Part shown: in pieces, positions 50,105 to 58,041 of the stretch
Numbering within the stretch: the stretch's first letter is position 1
Layout of the letters: each line of letters begins with the position of its first letter
Source: Streptomyces sp. NBC_01304
Lineage (GTDB): Bacteria; Actinomycetota; Actinomycetes; Streptomycetales; Streptomycetaceae
Direction: 5' to 3'
NCBI RefSeq assembly: GCF_035975855.1
Contig: NZ_CP109056.1
Location: 62,001 to 126,000, forward strand
DNA length: 64,000 bases
Made by a program: the position numbers and the translations under genes
Notes under the pieces: generated by a model
What the model was told of the DNA's origin: nothing
The model's database searches: none
The model's input: only the letters and a program-made list of their open reading frames with translations

Positions 50105-50680
50105 CTACGGACGCAGGACGTAGCAGGCGAGATGGTCGAGGTCGACGGAGGTCACCCTCGACCAGCCGGAGGTGAGGACTTCGGTCTCGGCCGCGGTGAT
50201 GCCCAGGGCCTTGAGCGGGTCGTCCGCCGCGCGCCGGTCGGCCAGTTCGGTGACCACCCACACCATCCCGCCCGGCGCCAGGACGCGGCGGACCCGGTCG
50301 AGGAAGGCGGGCTTGTCGGCCACGAACCGGTACACCAGCCGGCAGGTGATGACGGCGTAGGCCGGGGCGGGCAGCAGGCTCAGATCGTCGGTGGCGAAGT
50401 CCATGACCTGAAAGCACGGCCTGCCGTCGGCGCCGTCGGCGGCTGTGGTGGCAAGGGAGACGGCGCTGGGTGCGCAGTCGATGCCGGTGACCTGGTAGCC
50501 GAGGTGGTCGTGAAGATGTTGGGCGAGCATTCCGTCGCCGGATCCGATGTCGAGTGCCGGCCGGCCGCGGCCGGCGCCGAGATGCTCGGTGAGCAGTCCG
50601 GCTTCCGCATCGTTGATCTGCCGATAGCGGCGGCCCACGGCCCACAGGGGCTCCCAGTACGCCCGCGGGGAGTCGATCAC
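50105..50680 (-). CDS. SAM-dependent methyltransferase
   Basis: 191 aa from GTG 50680; GGAGG upstream; GTGA overlap with the ABC gene. Class I fold: PALDIGSGDGMLAQHL (SAM loop), VTGIDCAPSAVSLA, FQVMDFATDD, VLAPGGMVWVVTELAD. The short N-terminus RAYWEPLWAVGRRYRQINDA fits Ubi/SAM methyltransferases. Last gene of the small-ORF/ABC operon; its substrate may be the exported compound. Confidence 0.82.
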   Translation of the reverse strand: MIDSPRAYWEPLWAVGRRYRQINDAEAGLLTEHLGAGRGRPALDIGSGDGMLAQHLHDHLGYQVTGIDCAPSAVSLATTAADGADGRPCFQVMDFATDDLSLLPAPAYAVITCRLVYRFVADKPAFLDRVRRVLAPGGMVWVVTELADRRAADDPLKALGITAAETEVLTSGWSRVTSVDLDHLACYVLRP

Positions 50681-52650
50681 GTGTCCTCCTTCGCCGGACG
50701 GTAGGCGTCGCGGTCCTGCTGAAGGCGCCACAAGTCCCGCATCAGACCGGGCTGGTTGACCAGGTCGTGGAAGGCGCCCATCTGCACGACGCGCCCCTTG
50801 TCCATGACCACGACGCGGTCCGCGATCGAGGTGTTGGCGAGGTTGTGGGTCACCAGGACCACGGCCCGGTCGCCCGCCAGGTCCCGCAGCCCGGTGAAAA
50901 TCCGGTGCTCAGCACGTGGGTCGAGGTCGGAGGTCGGCTCGTCCATGACGAGCAGGCCGGCGTCACGGTGGACCGCGCGGGCGACCGCGATGCGCTGCCA
51001 CTGCCCTGGCGAGAGCGCCACCCCGCCCCACCACTCCCTGGCCAGCAGGGTGTTGAGCCCCGAGCGGAGGGTGGCGATCACGTCGTCGGCGCCGCTGGCC
51101 GCGGCAGCCCGGCGCGCTGCCACATCGCCGTCGGGGCCAGGCTGGCCGAGGGTGATGTTCTCCCGTGCGGTCATGGGCCAGCGGGCGAAGTCCTGCGGGA
51201 CCACGGACGTCTGGCGCCACATCGCGTGCGCGTCGAGGTCGGTGACGCTGCGGCCGTCCCAGGTGACGACACCGCGGGTTGCGAGGTTGAGTCCGGACAG
51301 GAGTTTCATCAACGTCGACTTGCCGGAGCCATTTTCGCCGACGACGGCCACGATCTCGCCCTGGTGGACGTCGAAGTCGACGTCGTGCAGGGTGTCGTCC
51401 TTGGCTTCCGGGTAGCGGAAGGTGACGTTGCGCAGCGCGATGTGGCGGGGGCGCTGCGGCGTGAGGGTGCCGCGGTCGAGGCGCTGGCCGGCGGCTTCGT
51501 TGACGAACCGTTCCCAGTCGTCCAAGTACAGGCCGGTGCGCATCAGTTCGCGGCCGTAGCCGACGAGTCCTTGCAGGCCGGTGGCTGCGGAGCGCAGGGC
51601 GAACACGGCGGTGCCGGCGGCGGCCGCCGAGATGCGTCCGGTGCCCAGCAGGACGAAGACGGCGCCCCACAGCACGGTGGACGCCAGTCCGGTGGCGGCG
51701 GACCCCACCAGGGCGATCTTGGCTCGCTTGAAGGTGGCGGTGTTGCTGGTGGCCTCCACCCGGACAGCACTGGTCTTGTACTTCTCCAGGAGGTACGGGG
51801 CCAGGGTGTCGGTGCGGACCTGGTCGGACTGGTCCTTGGCGATCAGGTACCAGCGGAGCATGCCCATCATGCGGCGGTCCTTGTGGGTGGCGACCGTGGC
51901 CAGGTAGGTGATGCGCTCGCCCCGCACGGACGCGATCGCCTGCGGTACCGCGGCCAGCAGCAACAGCGGCAGGAGCAGCGGGTACAGGCTGGCCAGCACC
52001 GCGCCGGCCGCGATCAGGGTGGTGAGGGAGGAAATGTAGTTCTGGGACTGGCCGATCATCTGCCGGCTGACGTCGACTCCCCGCTCGGCGGCGTCGTAGC
52101 GGTCGTTGAAGCCGGGGTGGTCGTACGCGCTCTGCTCGGCGTTGGTCGCCGCTTCCAGCATCTTGTACTCCGCCTCGCGGCAGATGCGCGGAGAGAGCCG
52201 GTTGGACAGGGCTTCGATGGCGATGCCCAGCAGAGCCCGCACTCCGGCCATAGCGGCCAGCACGACCACCGCCGGGACGGCCGCGCGCAGACGGCCAGGA
52301 TCGGCGGCCGTCTCGATCAGTACCGCCAGGGCTCGGGTCATCGCGAGCAGGCCCAGCGCCCCGGACACCCCGGACACGATCTGGCAGGCCAGCAGCGCGA
52401 GGACCGATTTGCGATCGACTTCCCAGGCCAGGGCGAACGTGCGCCGGATCAGTGAGGGAAGCCGGCGGGCCATGCTGCGCCCGGTCAACAGGTCCGCCAA
52501 CTCGAGGCTGTCGCCGCCGGGATGGTTGAGCGCCAGCGTCTCCTCGACGGACGCCTCAGTGCTGCCGCTGTCCGGGGCGGTCGCCGGGGACGGCGGGTCC
52601 GCGGCCGCCTGCTTCGGGGTCTGTGCGGGCAGTCTGAAGGAGCGCTTCAT
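50677..52650 (-). CDS. ABC exporter, fused permease and ATPase
   Basis: 657 aa; ATG 52650 overlaps a small upstream ORF (ATGA). About 70 polar residues precede six membrane helices. The ATPase has Walker A VVGENGSGKSTLMKLLSGL, Q-loop SVVPQDFARWP, signature LSPGQWQRIAVARAV, Walker B GLLVMDEPTSDLD and the H-loop VLVTHNLAN. No C39 peptidase is attached. Half-size exporter that should act as a homodimer to expel a small molecule or peptide. Coupled on both sides: to three small ORFs before it and a methyltransferase after it. Confidence 0.9.
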   Translation of the reverse strand: MKRSFRLPAQTPKQAAADPPSPATAPDSGSTEASVEETLALNHPGGDSLELADLLTGRSMARRLPSLIRRTFALAWEVDRKSVLALLACQIVSGVSGALGLLAMTRALAVLIETAADPGRLRAAVPAVVVLAAMAGVRALLGIAIEALSNRLSPRICREAEYKMLEAATNAEQSAYDHPGFNDRYDAAERGVDVSRQMIGQSQNYISSLTTLIAAGAVLASLYPLLLPLLLLAAVPQAIASVRGERITYLATVATHKDRRMMGMLRWYLIAKDQSDQVRTDTLAPYLLEKYKTSAVRVEATSNTATFKRAKIALVGSAATGLASTVLWGAVFVLLGTGRISAAAAGTAVFALRSAATGLQGLVGYGRELMRTGLYLDDWERFVNEAAGQRLDRGTLTPQRPRHIALRNVTFRYPEAKDDTLHDVDFDVHQGEIVAVVGENGSGKSTLMKLLSGLNLATRGVVTWDGRSVTDLDAHAMWRQTSVVPQDFARWPMTARENITLGQPGPDGDVAARRAAAASGADDVIATLRSGLNTLLAREWWGGVALSPGQWQRIAVARAVHRDAGLLVMDEPTSDLDPRAEHRIFTGLRDLAGDRAVVLVTHNLANTSIADRVVVMDKGRVVQMGAFHDLVNQPGLMRDLWRLQQDRDAYRPAKEDT

Positions 52651-52733
52651 CGGGCCTCACTCTCGCCGGGGGCCCAGCCGGTGGCGTGCGCCCCGCCGAG
52701 CAGGGCGGGCGCAAGGGTCTTGGTGTCGCTCAT
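52647..52733 (-). CDS. 28-residue ORF coupled to the ABC exporter
   Basis: ATG 52733 to a stop overlapping the exporter start (ATGA). GAGGTGG lies upstream. Sequence begins MSDTKTLAPALLGG and continues AHATGWAPGESEAR. The LLGG pair resembles a double-glycine leader end, but the exporter has no C39 protease. Could be a peptide precursor or a coupling ORF. Weak evidence beyond the overlap chain. Confidence 0.4.
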   Translation of the reverse strand: MSDTKTLAPALLGGAHATGWAPGESEAR

Positions 52734-52990
52734 GCCCCCCACCTCGATGACGGGCGTGATGCCGCCGAGAACGGGGCACGGCGGGCGTCAACCGGCCGCC
52801 TCTGCACGGACGTGGCGACCGCGATGGCCGCGCTTCGGGGAGGGATGGTCTCGAACGCAGGGTGAAGGCGGGCAGGCGCTGGCACGGGATTCACGGTGTC
52901 TCCAAAGGGTGTGGGCGTCGGGGTGAGCGACCGGACAACTGGCCTGTTCAGAGAGCCGTAACGGGAGCCCGAGAGCGAAGCGTCGTTCAC
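52730..52990 (-). CDS. 86-residue ORF in the same overlap chain
   Basis: GTG 52990 overlaps the stop of the 46-residue ORF (GTGA) and its own stop overlaps the 28-residue ORF (ATGA). The product starts with NDASLSGSRYGSLNRPVVRS and is rich in Pro/Thr/Ala/Arg, with no domain. Third-codon GC is clearly lower than in neighbouring genes (about three quarters), so coding status is uncertain. Confidence 0.35.
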   Translation of the reverse strand: MNDASLSGSRYGSLNRPVVRSLTPTPTPFGDTVNPVPAPARLHPAFETIPPRSAAIAVATSVQRRPVDARRAPFSAASRPSSRWGA

Positions 52991-53127
52991 AGGTTCGAGC
53001 AGGTGACGGAGGGCCGGGCGCCCCATGGCGCCCGAGCCGTAATGATCAGTTCGAACCACTCTTGAGAGTGGTGATCCGCCGGGGGTAACCCGGACGGGGG
53101 ATTGTCGGTCGGCGGGGGCGGCGGCAT
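52987..53127 (-). CDS. 46-residue ORF heading the exporter operon, with a TTA codon
   Basis: GGAGGG 5-6 bases before ATG 53127 is the best ribosome site of the cluster. The peptide starts with five prolines (MPPPPPTDNPPSGLPP) and continues DHHSQEWFELIITARAPWG, ending CSNL. Codon 14 is TTA, the rare leucine codon read by bldA tRNA in Streptomyces, which would tie the operon to development. The proline run recalls the leader at 18.5 kb. Confidence 0.45.
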   Translation of the reverse strand: MPPPPPTDNPPSGLPPADHHSQEWFELIITARAPWGARPSVTCSNL

Positions 53128-53317
53128 CGTTTCCCTCCGGCAAGGCGCTGGCACCAGCTGCGGGCGCCCACTCTCGCGGGCGGCACTGACACCGGACCTG
53201 CTGTCCCCCGCGGCGGTGCCGCTCCCAGGCGCGCGCCGTGTGCGCAGTCGCGCCGGCCGAGAGCGGGCGGACGGCGTGTGCCGGCCTTGGGTACCGAGCG
53301 GATGGAGACGCACGAGG

Positions 53318-55093
53318 ATGGCGATTCGCGCCGAGCATGTGCAGGGCGTCGTGGCGGCCTACCTGGGCCGCTATCCCGACGAGGAGCTGGCGTTGCGGTC
53401 CCTGATCGGGCGGTTCGGATCGGGCGAACCCGCCACGAGCCGCACGGACTTCACGGGCCATGTCACCGTGTCCGGCGTCATCGTCAACGATGACGGCCAG
53501 GTCCTGCTGGTGGACCACCTGGCGTCCGGTCGGCGACTTCAGCCAGGGGGCCACTGCGAGGACACGGACGAGACGCTGATCGGCGCGGTCCTGCGGGAGA
53601 TCGACGAGGAGACGGGCATCACCGGCCTGGAGTTCTACGCCGATGATCAGCCGCTGCACATCGACGTGCACACGATCGTGGCCCGGCCGGCGAAGAACGA
53701 GCCGGCGCACCAGCACTTCGACGTCCGCTTCCTGTTCCGTGTCCACGGCCGCGTCAAAGTCGAGCTGCAGGTCGAGGAGGTCGCCGGCGCCGCATGGCGC
53801 GGGCCCTCCGAGCTCGGCGACCCCGTGCTGCGGGCGCGGGTGTTGAAGGCGCTCGGGCGCCCGCGGGAGGACCGCGCGGCCGACGAAGACCCGTACGGCA
53901 CGCTCGTGGTGCTCACCGACGCGGCCGGCCGGGTCCTGATGCATTTGCGCGACGACCTGCCGGGTATCTGGGCGCCGGGGACGTGGGCACCGTTGGGCGG
54001 CGGCGCGGAGCCGGCCGACGCTGATCCGCACGCCACCGGGGTGCGGGAGCTGTACGAGGAAGTCGGGCTGCAGGACGTCGAGTTGACGGCGATGTTCACC
54101 ATCGACTCGGACGGCTACCCGGTCCACGTGCTGCACGGATACTGGGACGGCGACCCGGCCGACCTGGTCCTGACCGAAGGCACCGACCTTGCCTTCATCG
54201 ACCCGGCCGACTTCGACCGCGTGCCCATGCACGGCTCGGTGAAGGCGGACACCCGGCGAGTCTTGGACCTCATCACCCCCAAGCCCGCCCCGTACGGCTA
54301 TGGGACTCTCGCCCTGATCTCCAACGCCGACGGACACCTGCTCATGCACCGGCGCGATGACCGGCCCGGCATCTGCTGGCCGGGCACCTGGTCCCCCAAC
54401 GGAGGCAAGCCCGAAGCCGCGGACGCCGGACCCCGGGGCACGATCCTGCGCGAAGTCGACGAGGAGATCGGTCTGCGGATCCCCCTCGAGCATCTGCTCA
54501 CCCATCGCGCCGACGACACCGGGCACTTGACGTACGTCTTTCGCGGACGCTGGGACGGCGACCCCGCCGACCTGGTCCTGACCGAAGGCACCGACCTCGC
54601 CTTCGTCGACCCCAAGAACATGGGCGATCGGCCCATGAGCCCGCTGGCCCGCTACACGGCCTTGAGCGGACTCAGCGCTGCCCTGGAAGAGCAGGCCCAC
54701 GCTGATGGCATCCGCGACCTCGTCGCAGCTGGCCTGATCGTGCAAAACGAACACGTCCTCGTCGTACGCCGAAACCCGGACGACTACCTCGGCGGCAGCT
54801 GGGAGATCCCCGGCGGTGGCGTCGGGGCGGAGTCCATCGTCGACGGCCTCCTGCGCGAACTGGATGAGGAGACCGGCCTGCCGATCGCCAGGGTCGACAC
54901 GTACCTCGGGCACTACGACTACCTGAACGCCCGCGGCCGCATCAGCCGGCAGTTCGTCTTCACCGTCGTCCCCGACAAGTGCGCCCCGGTGGTCCTTTCC
55001 GAGCACGACCGCCACCAGTGGGTGAGCGATCCGACGGAACTTCTCGTCATGGCGCCCGAGTTGCGTCGCTTCCTGAAACAGCACGGGCTGTAG
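53318..55093 (+). CDS. Protein with four tandem Nudix domains
   Basis: 591 aa from ATG 53318. Four Nudix units: box 1 GGHCEDTDETLIGAVLREID near residue 85, box 2 GGGAEPADADPHATGVRELY near 230, box 3 NGGKPEAADAGPRGTILREV near 365 and box 4 GGGVGAESIVDGLLRELDEE near 505. Boxes 1, 3 and 4 keep the REx2EE core; box 2 reads RELYEE. Domains 2 and 3 share an almost identical stretch WDGDPADLVLTEGTDLAF. Nudix enzymes hydrolyse X-linked nucleoside diphosphates. A nucleotide house-cleaning or biosynthetic role next to the ThyA-fusion operon is likely (inference). Confidence 0.85.
   Translation: MAIRAEHVQGVVAAYLGRYPDEELALRSLIGRFGSGEPATSRTDFTGHVTVSGVIVNDDGQVLLVDHLASGRRLQPGGHCEDTDETLIGAVLREIDEETGITGLEFYADDQPLHIDVHTIVARPAKNEPAHQHFDVRFLFRVHGRVKVELQVEEVAGAAWRGPSELGDPVLRARVLKALGRPREDRAADEDPYGTLVVLTDAAGRVLMHLRDDLPGIWAPGTWAPLGGGAEPADADPHATGVRELYEEVGLQDVELTAMFTIDSDGYPVHVLHGYWDGDPADLVLTEGTDLAFIDPADFDRVPMHGSVKADTRRVLDLITPKPAPYGYGTLALISNADGHLLMHRRDDRPGICWPGTWSPNGGKPEAADAGPRGTILREVDEEIGLRIPLEHLLTHRADDTGHLTYVFRGRWDGDPADLVLTEGTDLAFVDPKNMGDRPMSPLARYTALSGLSAALEEQAHADGIRDLVAAGLIVQNEHVLVVRRNPDDYLGGSWEIPGGGVGAESIVDGLLRELDEETGLPIARVDTYLGHYDYLNARGRISRQFVFTVVPDKCAPVVLSEHDRHQWVSDPTELLVMAPELRRFLKQHGL
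54142..54204 (+). repeat. 63-bp direct repeat inside the Nudix gene, copy 1
   Basis: Differs from 54550-54612 at only 3 of 63 positions. Encodes WDGDPADLVLTEGTDLAFID. Conservation even at third codon positions points to recent duplication or gene conversion between domains 2 and 3. Confidence 0.9.
54550..54612 (+). repeat. 63-bp direct repeat inside the Nudix gene, copy 2
   Basis: Partner of 54142-54204, offset 408 bases, in frame, in Nudix domain 3. Confidence 0.9.
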
Positions 55094-55170
55094 GCGAACG
55101 GCCGCTGCGGCTCGGCTGTCGGGCATCGCCCCGTCCATGGAGCAGTGCCCGACAGCCGAGGAGGTGGCCG

Positions 55171-56055
55171 TCAGCTGGGCTGAGCGATTCGCCCGTCGGC
55201 CCGCTCAGCGATCCGCTGCAGGTGCGACGTGTAGGTGTCCGCGGCGTTGGCGTCGATGGCCCACAGGTTGACGGCGGCGGTGGCGATGACGTCGCAGAGT
55301 TCTTTCTTGACGTCGTCGATGGTGTGGGTCTTGCCCTTGCGCGGGTTGAAGGCTGTCACTCCGATGAGGGCCTCGGCCACCTCGCCCACCTCCTCGGTCA
55401 GCTTGTGTACGAGCAGCGACTGGAAGTGCATCTCGTCAAGGCCGGGGTTCTCTTCCTTGAACCACTTCGCGATCCGGGCGATGTTGGCCCACATGTCGGC
55501 GGTCATGACCGTTCCTCTCAGTGCTGTTGGTGGTCGACGGAGCAGGGCCGCGGACCTCGGGCGCAGGACTGCCGGGAGTCCCCGTACAAGACGGGCGACG
55601 GGTCCGACAGCGGGGGCCTGCAGGGCGAGTTCGGCGCGCGGACGGCCCTGCTCGGGCAGCGCGGCGATCGCTTCCTCGGTGGGGATGATCCGCAGGTACG
55701 CCCGCGGGTCGCGGTAGGTGAGGTGACGGGCCTCTGCTCGGGTGAGCGGATCGGTGATGAGTACGCAGACGGTGACCTTCCGGCGCCGCATCTGTGCTTC
55801 GTCCACGACGACGCACCGCAGGCCCGGCAGACCGTGCGCGGTGCCTTGGAGGACCACGTTCGCGGCCTGCTCGGGTGTCTGCTCCTCGGTCATAGGCCCG
55901 ACGGGAAGCATGAGAGCGCCGTGGAGTTCGGCCATGAGCAGCCCGCCGCCTTCGACGGGGACCACGAGACAGACGCCGAGGAGCGGCGGGCGCCAGTTCT
56001 CGTACGGTGCCCGCGGGCGGGCCGACGTCGCGGTGGCCGCGGCGCGGGCGTGCAT
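55171..56055 (-). CDS. Degenerate Nudix domain fused to a MazG-like pyrophosphohydrolase
   Basis: 294 aa from ATG 56055 (TGATG junction with the reductase gene). Residues 1-140 have a Nudix-like layout (PPLLGVCLVVPVEGGGLLMA, ELHGALMLPVGPMTEEQTPE) but lack the REx2EE box. Residues about 184-294 are a MazG-type helical domain: HFQSLLVHKLTEEVGEVAEA with the metal-binding EEVGE, and DDVKKELCDVIATAAVNLWA with the second acidic set ELCDV. An internal ATG at 55506 with AGAGG upstream could also give MazG alone (111 aa). MazG enzymes cut NTPs or dNTPs to monophosphates. Last gene of the nucleotide operon. Confidence 0.75.
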   Translation of the reverse strand: MHARAAATATSARPRAPYENWRPPLLGVCLVVPVEGGGLLMAELHGALMLPVGPMTEEQTPEQAANVVLQGTAHGLPGLRCVVVDEAQMRRRKVTVCVLITDPLTRAEARHLTYRDPRAYLRIIPTEEAIAALPEQGRPRAELALQAPAVGPVARLVRGLPAVLRPRSAALLRRPPTALRGTVMTADMWANIARIAKWFKEENPGLDEMHFQSLLVHKLTEEVGEVAEALIGVTAFNPRKGKTHTIDDVKKELCDVIATAAVNLWAIDANAADTYTSHLQRIAERADGRIAQPS

Positions 56056-56828
56056 CAGACCCACCCCGCCACCGCGGTGACGATCTCCTTGAGGTGGTGG
56101 GGGTTGCTGGTGCCGGGGATCGGGGCGACGTGCGAGCCGAGGTTGAGGAGCCAGTCCAGCGCGGCCAGAACGCCGTGCGACTGGGCGAGGCTGCCGGCGC
56201 CGAGCGGCCGGTAGGGCACATACGGGATGTCGAGGTCACGGCAGAGTTCCAGGGCCGGGTCGTCGCGGTCGATGATGCTGAGGGCGTTCTGTACCGCGGC
56301 GACGGGCTGTTCCTTGTGGACCCGGCGGATGTCCTCGGGGGTGACCTTGGACAGGCCGATGTGCCCGATCTTGCCCTCCTGCTGCAGGGCTTGGAGGACG
56401 GCGACCTGGTCGTCGAGCAGGATCTCCGGGTCGATGCGGTGCAGGTAGCACAGCTCGAGCCGCTCGACGCCGAGCCGGCGCAGGCTGGCCTCGACGCTGG
56501 CGCGCAGGTAGGCGGGGTGCCCGTGCGGGGCCCACATTTCCGGGGCGGGGCGGATCATGCCGACCTTCGTGGCGATCAGCACGTCCTGCGGGTACGGGTG
56601 GAGGGCGTCTCGGATCAACTCCTCGACGGTGTGCGGGCCGTAGGCGTCCGCGGTGTCGATGTGGGTGATGCCGTGGTCGTGGACGGCCTGGCGCAGCACG
56701 TTCAGCGCGGTGTCCCGGTCGGTCGGGTCGCCCCAGGTGCCGGGGCCGGTCAGGCGCATGGTTCCGAACCCGAGGCGGGAGACGGTCTTGCCGGCGAGGG
56801 TGATGGTGCCGGCCGGTGCGCGGCTCAT
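56055..56828 (-). CDS. Aldo/keto reductase
   Basis: 257 aa from ATG 56828 (ATGA with the P-loop gene). AKR barrel: VSRLGFGTMRLTGPGTWGDP, HIDTADAYGPHTVEELI (catalytic Asp/Tyr), VLIATKVGM (Lys), LELCYLHRIDPE (His position) and IPGTSNPHHLKEIV (cofactor end). NADPH-linked reduction of an aldehyde or ketone. In this operon it may reduce an aldehyde made on a nucleoside or its side chain. Confidence 0.87.
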   Translation of the reverse strand: MSRAPAGTITLAGKTVSRLGFGTMRLTGPGTWGDPTDRDTALNVLRQAVHDHGITHIDTADAYGPHTVEELIRDALHPYPQDVLIATKVGMIRPAPEMWAPHGHPAYLRASVEASLRRLGVERLELCYLHRIDPEILLDDQVAVLQALQQEGKIGHIGLSKVTPEDIRRVHKEQPVAAVQNALSIIDRDDPALELCRDLDIPYVPYRPLGAGSLAQSHGVLAALDWLLNLGSHVAPIPGTSNPHHLKEIVTAVAGWV

Positions 56829-57442
56829 ACGACGGCCTCCTTGAGGCAGAGCTTGACGGCTCGGTCGACGGCGCGGGCCTGACTGTCCGGGTCGCTGGTC
56901 ACCCGGTGGTGCTCGATTCCCTCCGCGGCGAGGAGGCGGTGGGTGTGCTGGTCGACCAGGGTGCGGTAGCGGGTGTCGTAGGCGTGCCGGCTGTCGACCG
57001 GGATGTCCGGGTCGAGGGCGGTGGCCAGGAGCAGGTGGTACTTCGGGGCCTGGGTGGCTGCCAGGACGAGCAGCCGCTCGCGGTCGTGCCGGTGCGGTGT
57101 CTCCTGGCGCCATTCCTGGGCGGCGTGCCAGTAGGCGAGCGCGTCCCAGGCGGCGCGGTCGGCGAGGACGACCTGGATGGGCTCGGGGCCCGGCCGGGCG
57201 GCTGCGGCGATCTCGTCGGCGATGCCCTGGGCGAGGACCCACTCGGTGGAGGCCACGGTGTGGTGCTGCATCTTGGGCAGCGGAACGAGGGCGGCGCGCT
57301 TGCCGAGTTGACCGGTGCGGTTCACCGGGATGCCGTAGCCGCGCAGCGTCATCTCGATGCGCTGGAGGAGCAGGGTCTTGCCGGTGGAGTGGGCTCCCAT
57401 CACGCCGATGCGGATGGGAGCGGTCGTGGAGGTCGCGGTCAC
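56825..57442 (-). CDS. P-loop ATPase/kinase (NadR- or dNMP-kinase-like)
   Basis: 205 aa from GTG 57442, GTGA overlap with the exonuclease gene. Walker A GVMGAHSTGKTLLLQRIEMT, then a Walker-B-like VVLADRAAWDALAYW (ADR as in nucleotide kinases) and a lid region with arginines (HRHDRERLLVLAATQAPKYH). Proteins with this pattern include NadR-type and thymidylate-kinase-like enzymes. Phosphorylation of the operon's nucleotide is a fair guess. Confidence 0.72.
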   Translation of the reverse strand: MTATSTTAPIRIGVMGAHSTGKTLLLQRIEMTLRGYGIPVNRTGQLGKRAALVPLPKMQHHTVASTEWVLAQGIADEIAAAARPGPEPIQVVLADRAAWDALAYWHAAQEWRQETPHRHDRERLLVLAATQAPKYHLLLATALDPDIPVDSRHAYDTRYRTLVDQHTHRLLAAEGIEHHRVTSDPDSQARAVDRAVKLCLKEAVV

Positions 57443-58041
57443 CACAGGGTGGGTTCCTCTTCTGGTTGGGGGGCACCGGGCAGGCCGGGCGGCACGGCCG
57501 CGGCGACGAGCTGGTCCCAGGTGTCGTAGTGGCCGGCCATGGCGATCAGGAGTTGCGCCGTGGCGTAGGTGTCGAAGGTGGCGCGGTGGCGCTGGGCGGG
57601 AGCGGCGCTGAGGTCCAGCTCGGCGTGCTCGATCAGCGCGTCCAGGGAGTACTTGCGCAGCCCCGGAAAGGTCGCCTTGGCCAGGCGGAGTGTGTCGAGG
57701 ACTCCGTCCGGCGCCCAGGTGGGCAGGTGCGCGGTCAGCACCTGGTATTCGGTGTGGGCGCGGTGCGCGCAGATCCACGACGTGCCGAGCAGCTCCTGGA
57801 CCTGGCCCGCGATTTCGGGCCAGGTGGGCTCGTGGGCGAGCTTCTCATTGGTCAGGCCGTGGATCCTCGCGGCGTGGAAGGTGACCGGCTGCTTCGGGCG
57901 GGTCAGCCAGGCGCCGGCCGTGGTGGCGTCCAGGTGCCCGTCGCGTACGGGCAGGGCGGCGACCTCGACGAGGTCGGGCGGGTTACCGCCGTTGCCCTCG
58001 ACGTCGACGACGAGCAGCGGCGGCCAGGCGGTGAAGTTCAT
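57439..58041 (-). CDS. DEDDh 3'-5' exonuclease
   Basis: 200 aa from ATG 58041 (ATGA with the radical SAM gene). Exo I LLVVDVEGNGGNPPDLVEVA (Asp and Glu), HAARIHGLTNEKL, Exo II WICAHRAHTEYQVL (usual Asp is His here or displaced) and Exo III HRATFDTYATAQLLI. Close in shape to DnaQ/RNase T proteins. The Exo II change deserves attention. Likely trims nucleic acid to nucleotides or acts on dinucleotides. Confidence 0.75.
   Translation of the reverse strand: MNFTAWPPLLVVDVEGNGGNPPDLVEVAALPVRDGHLDATTAGAWLTRPKQPVTFHAARIHGLTNEKLAHEPTWPEIAGQVQELLGTSWICAHRAHTEYQVLTAHLPTWAPDGVLDTLRLAKATFPGLRKYSLDALIEHAELDLSAAPAQRHRATFDTYATAQLLIAMAGHYDTWDQLVAAAVPPGLPGAPQPEEEPTLW

Noticed and set aside
52647..52733. Bacteriocin-type double-glycine leader
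   Set aside because: Only the LLGG pair fits; the exporter has no C39 peptidase and the peptide lacks the hydrophobic leader pattern. Kept only as a small ORF.
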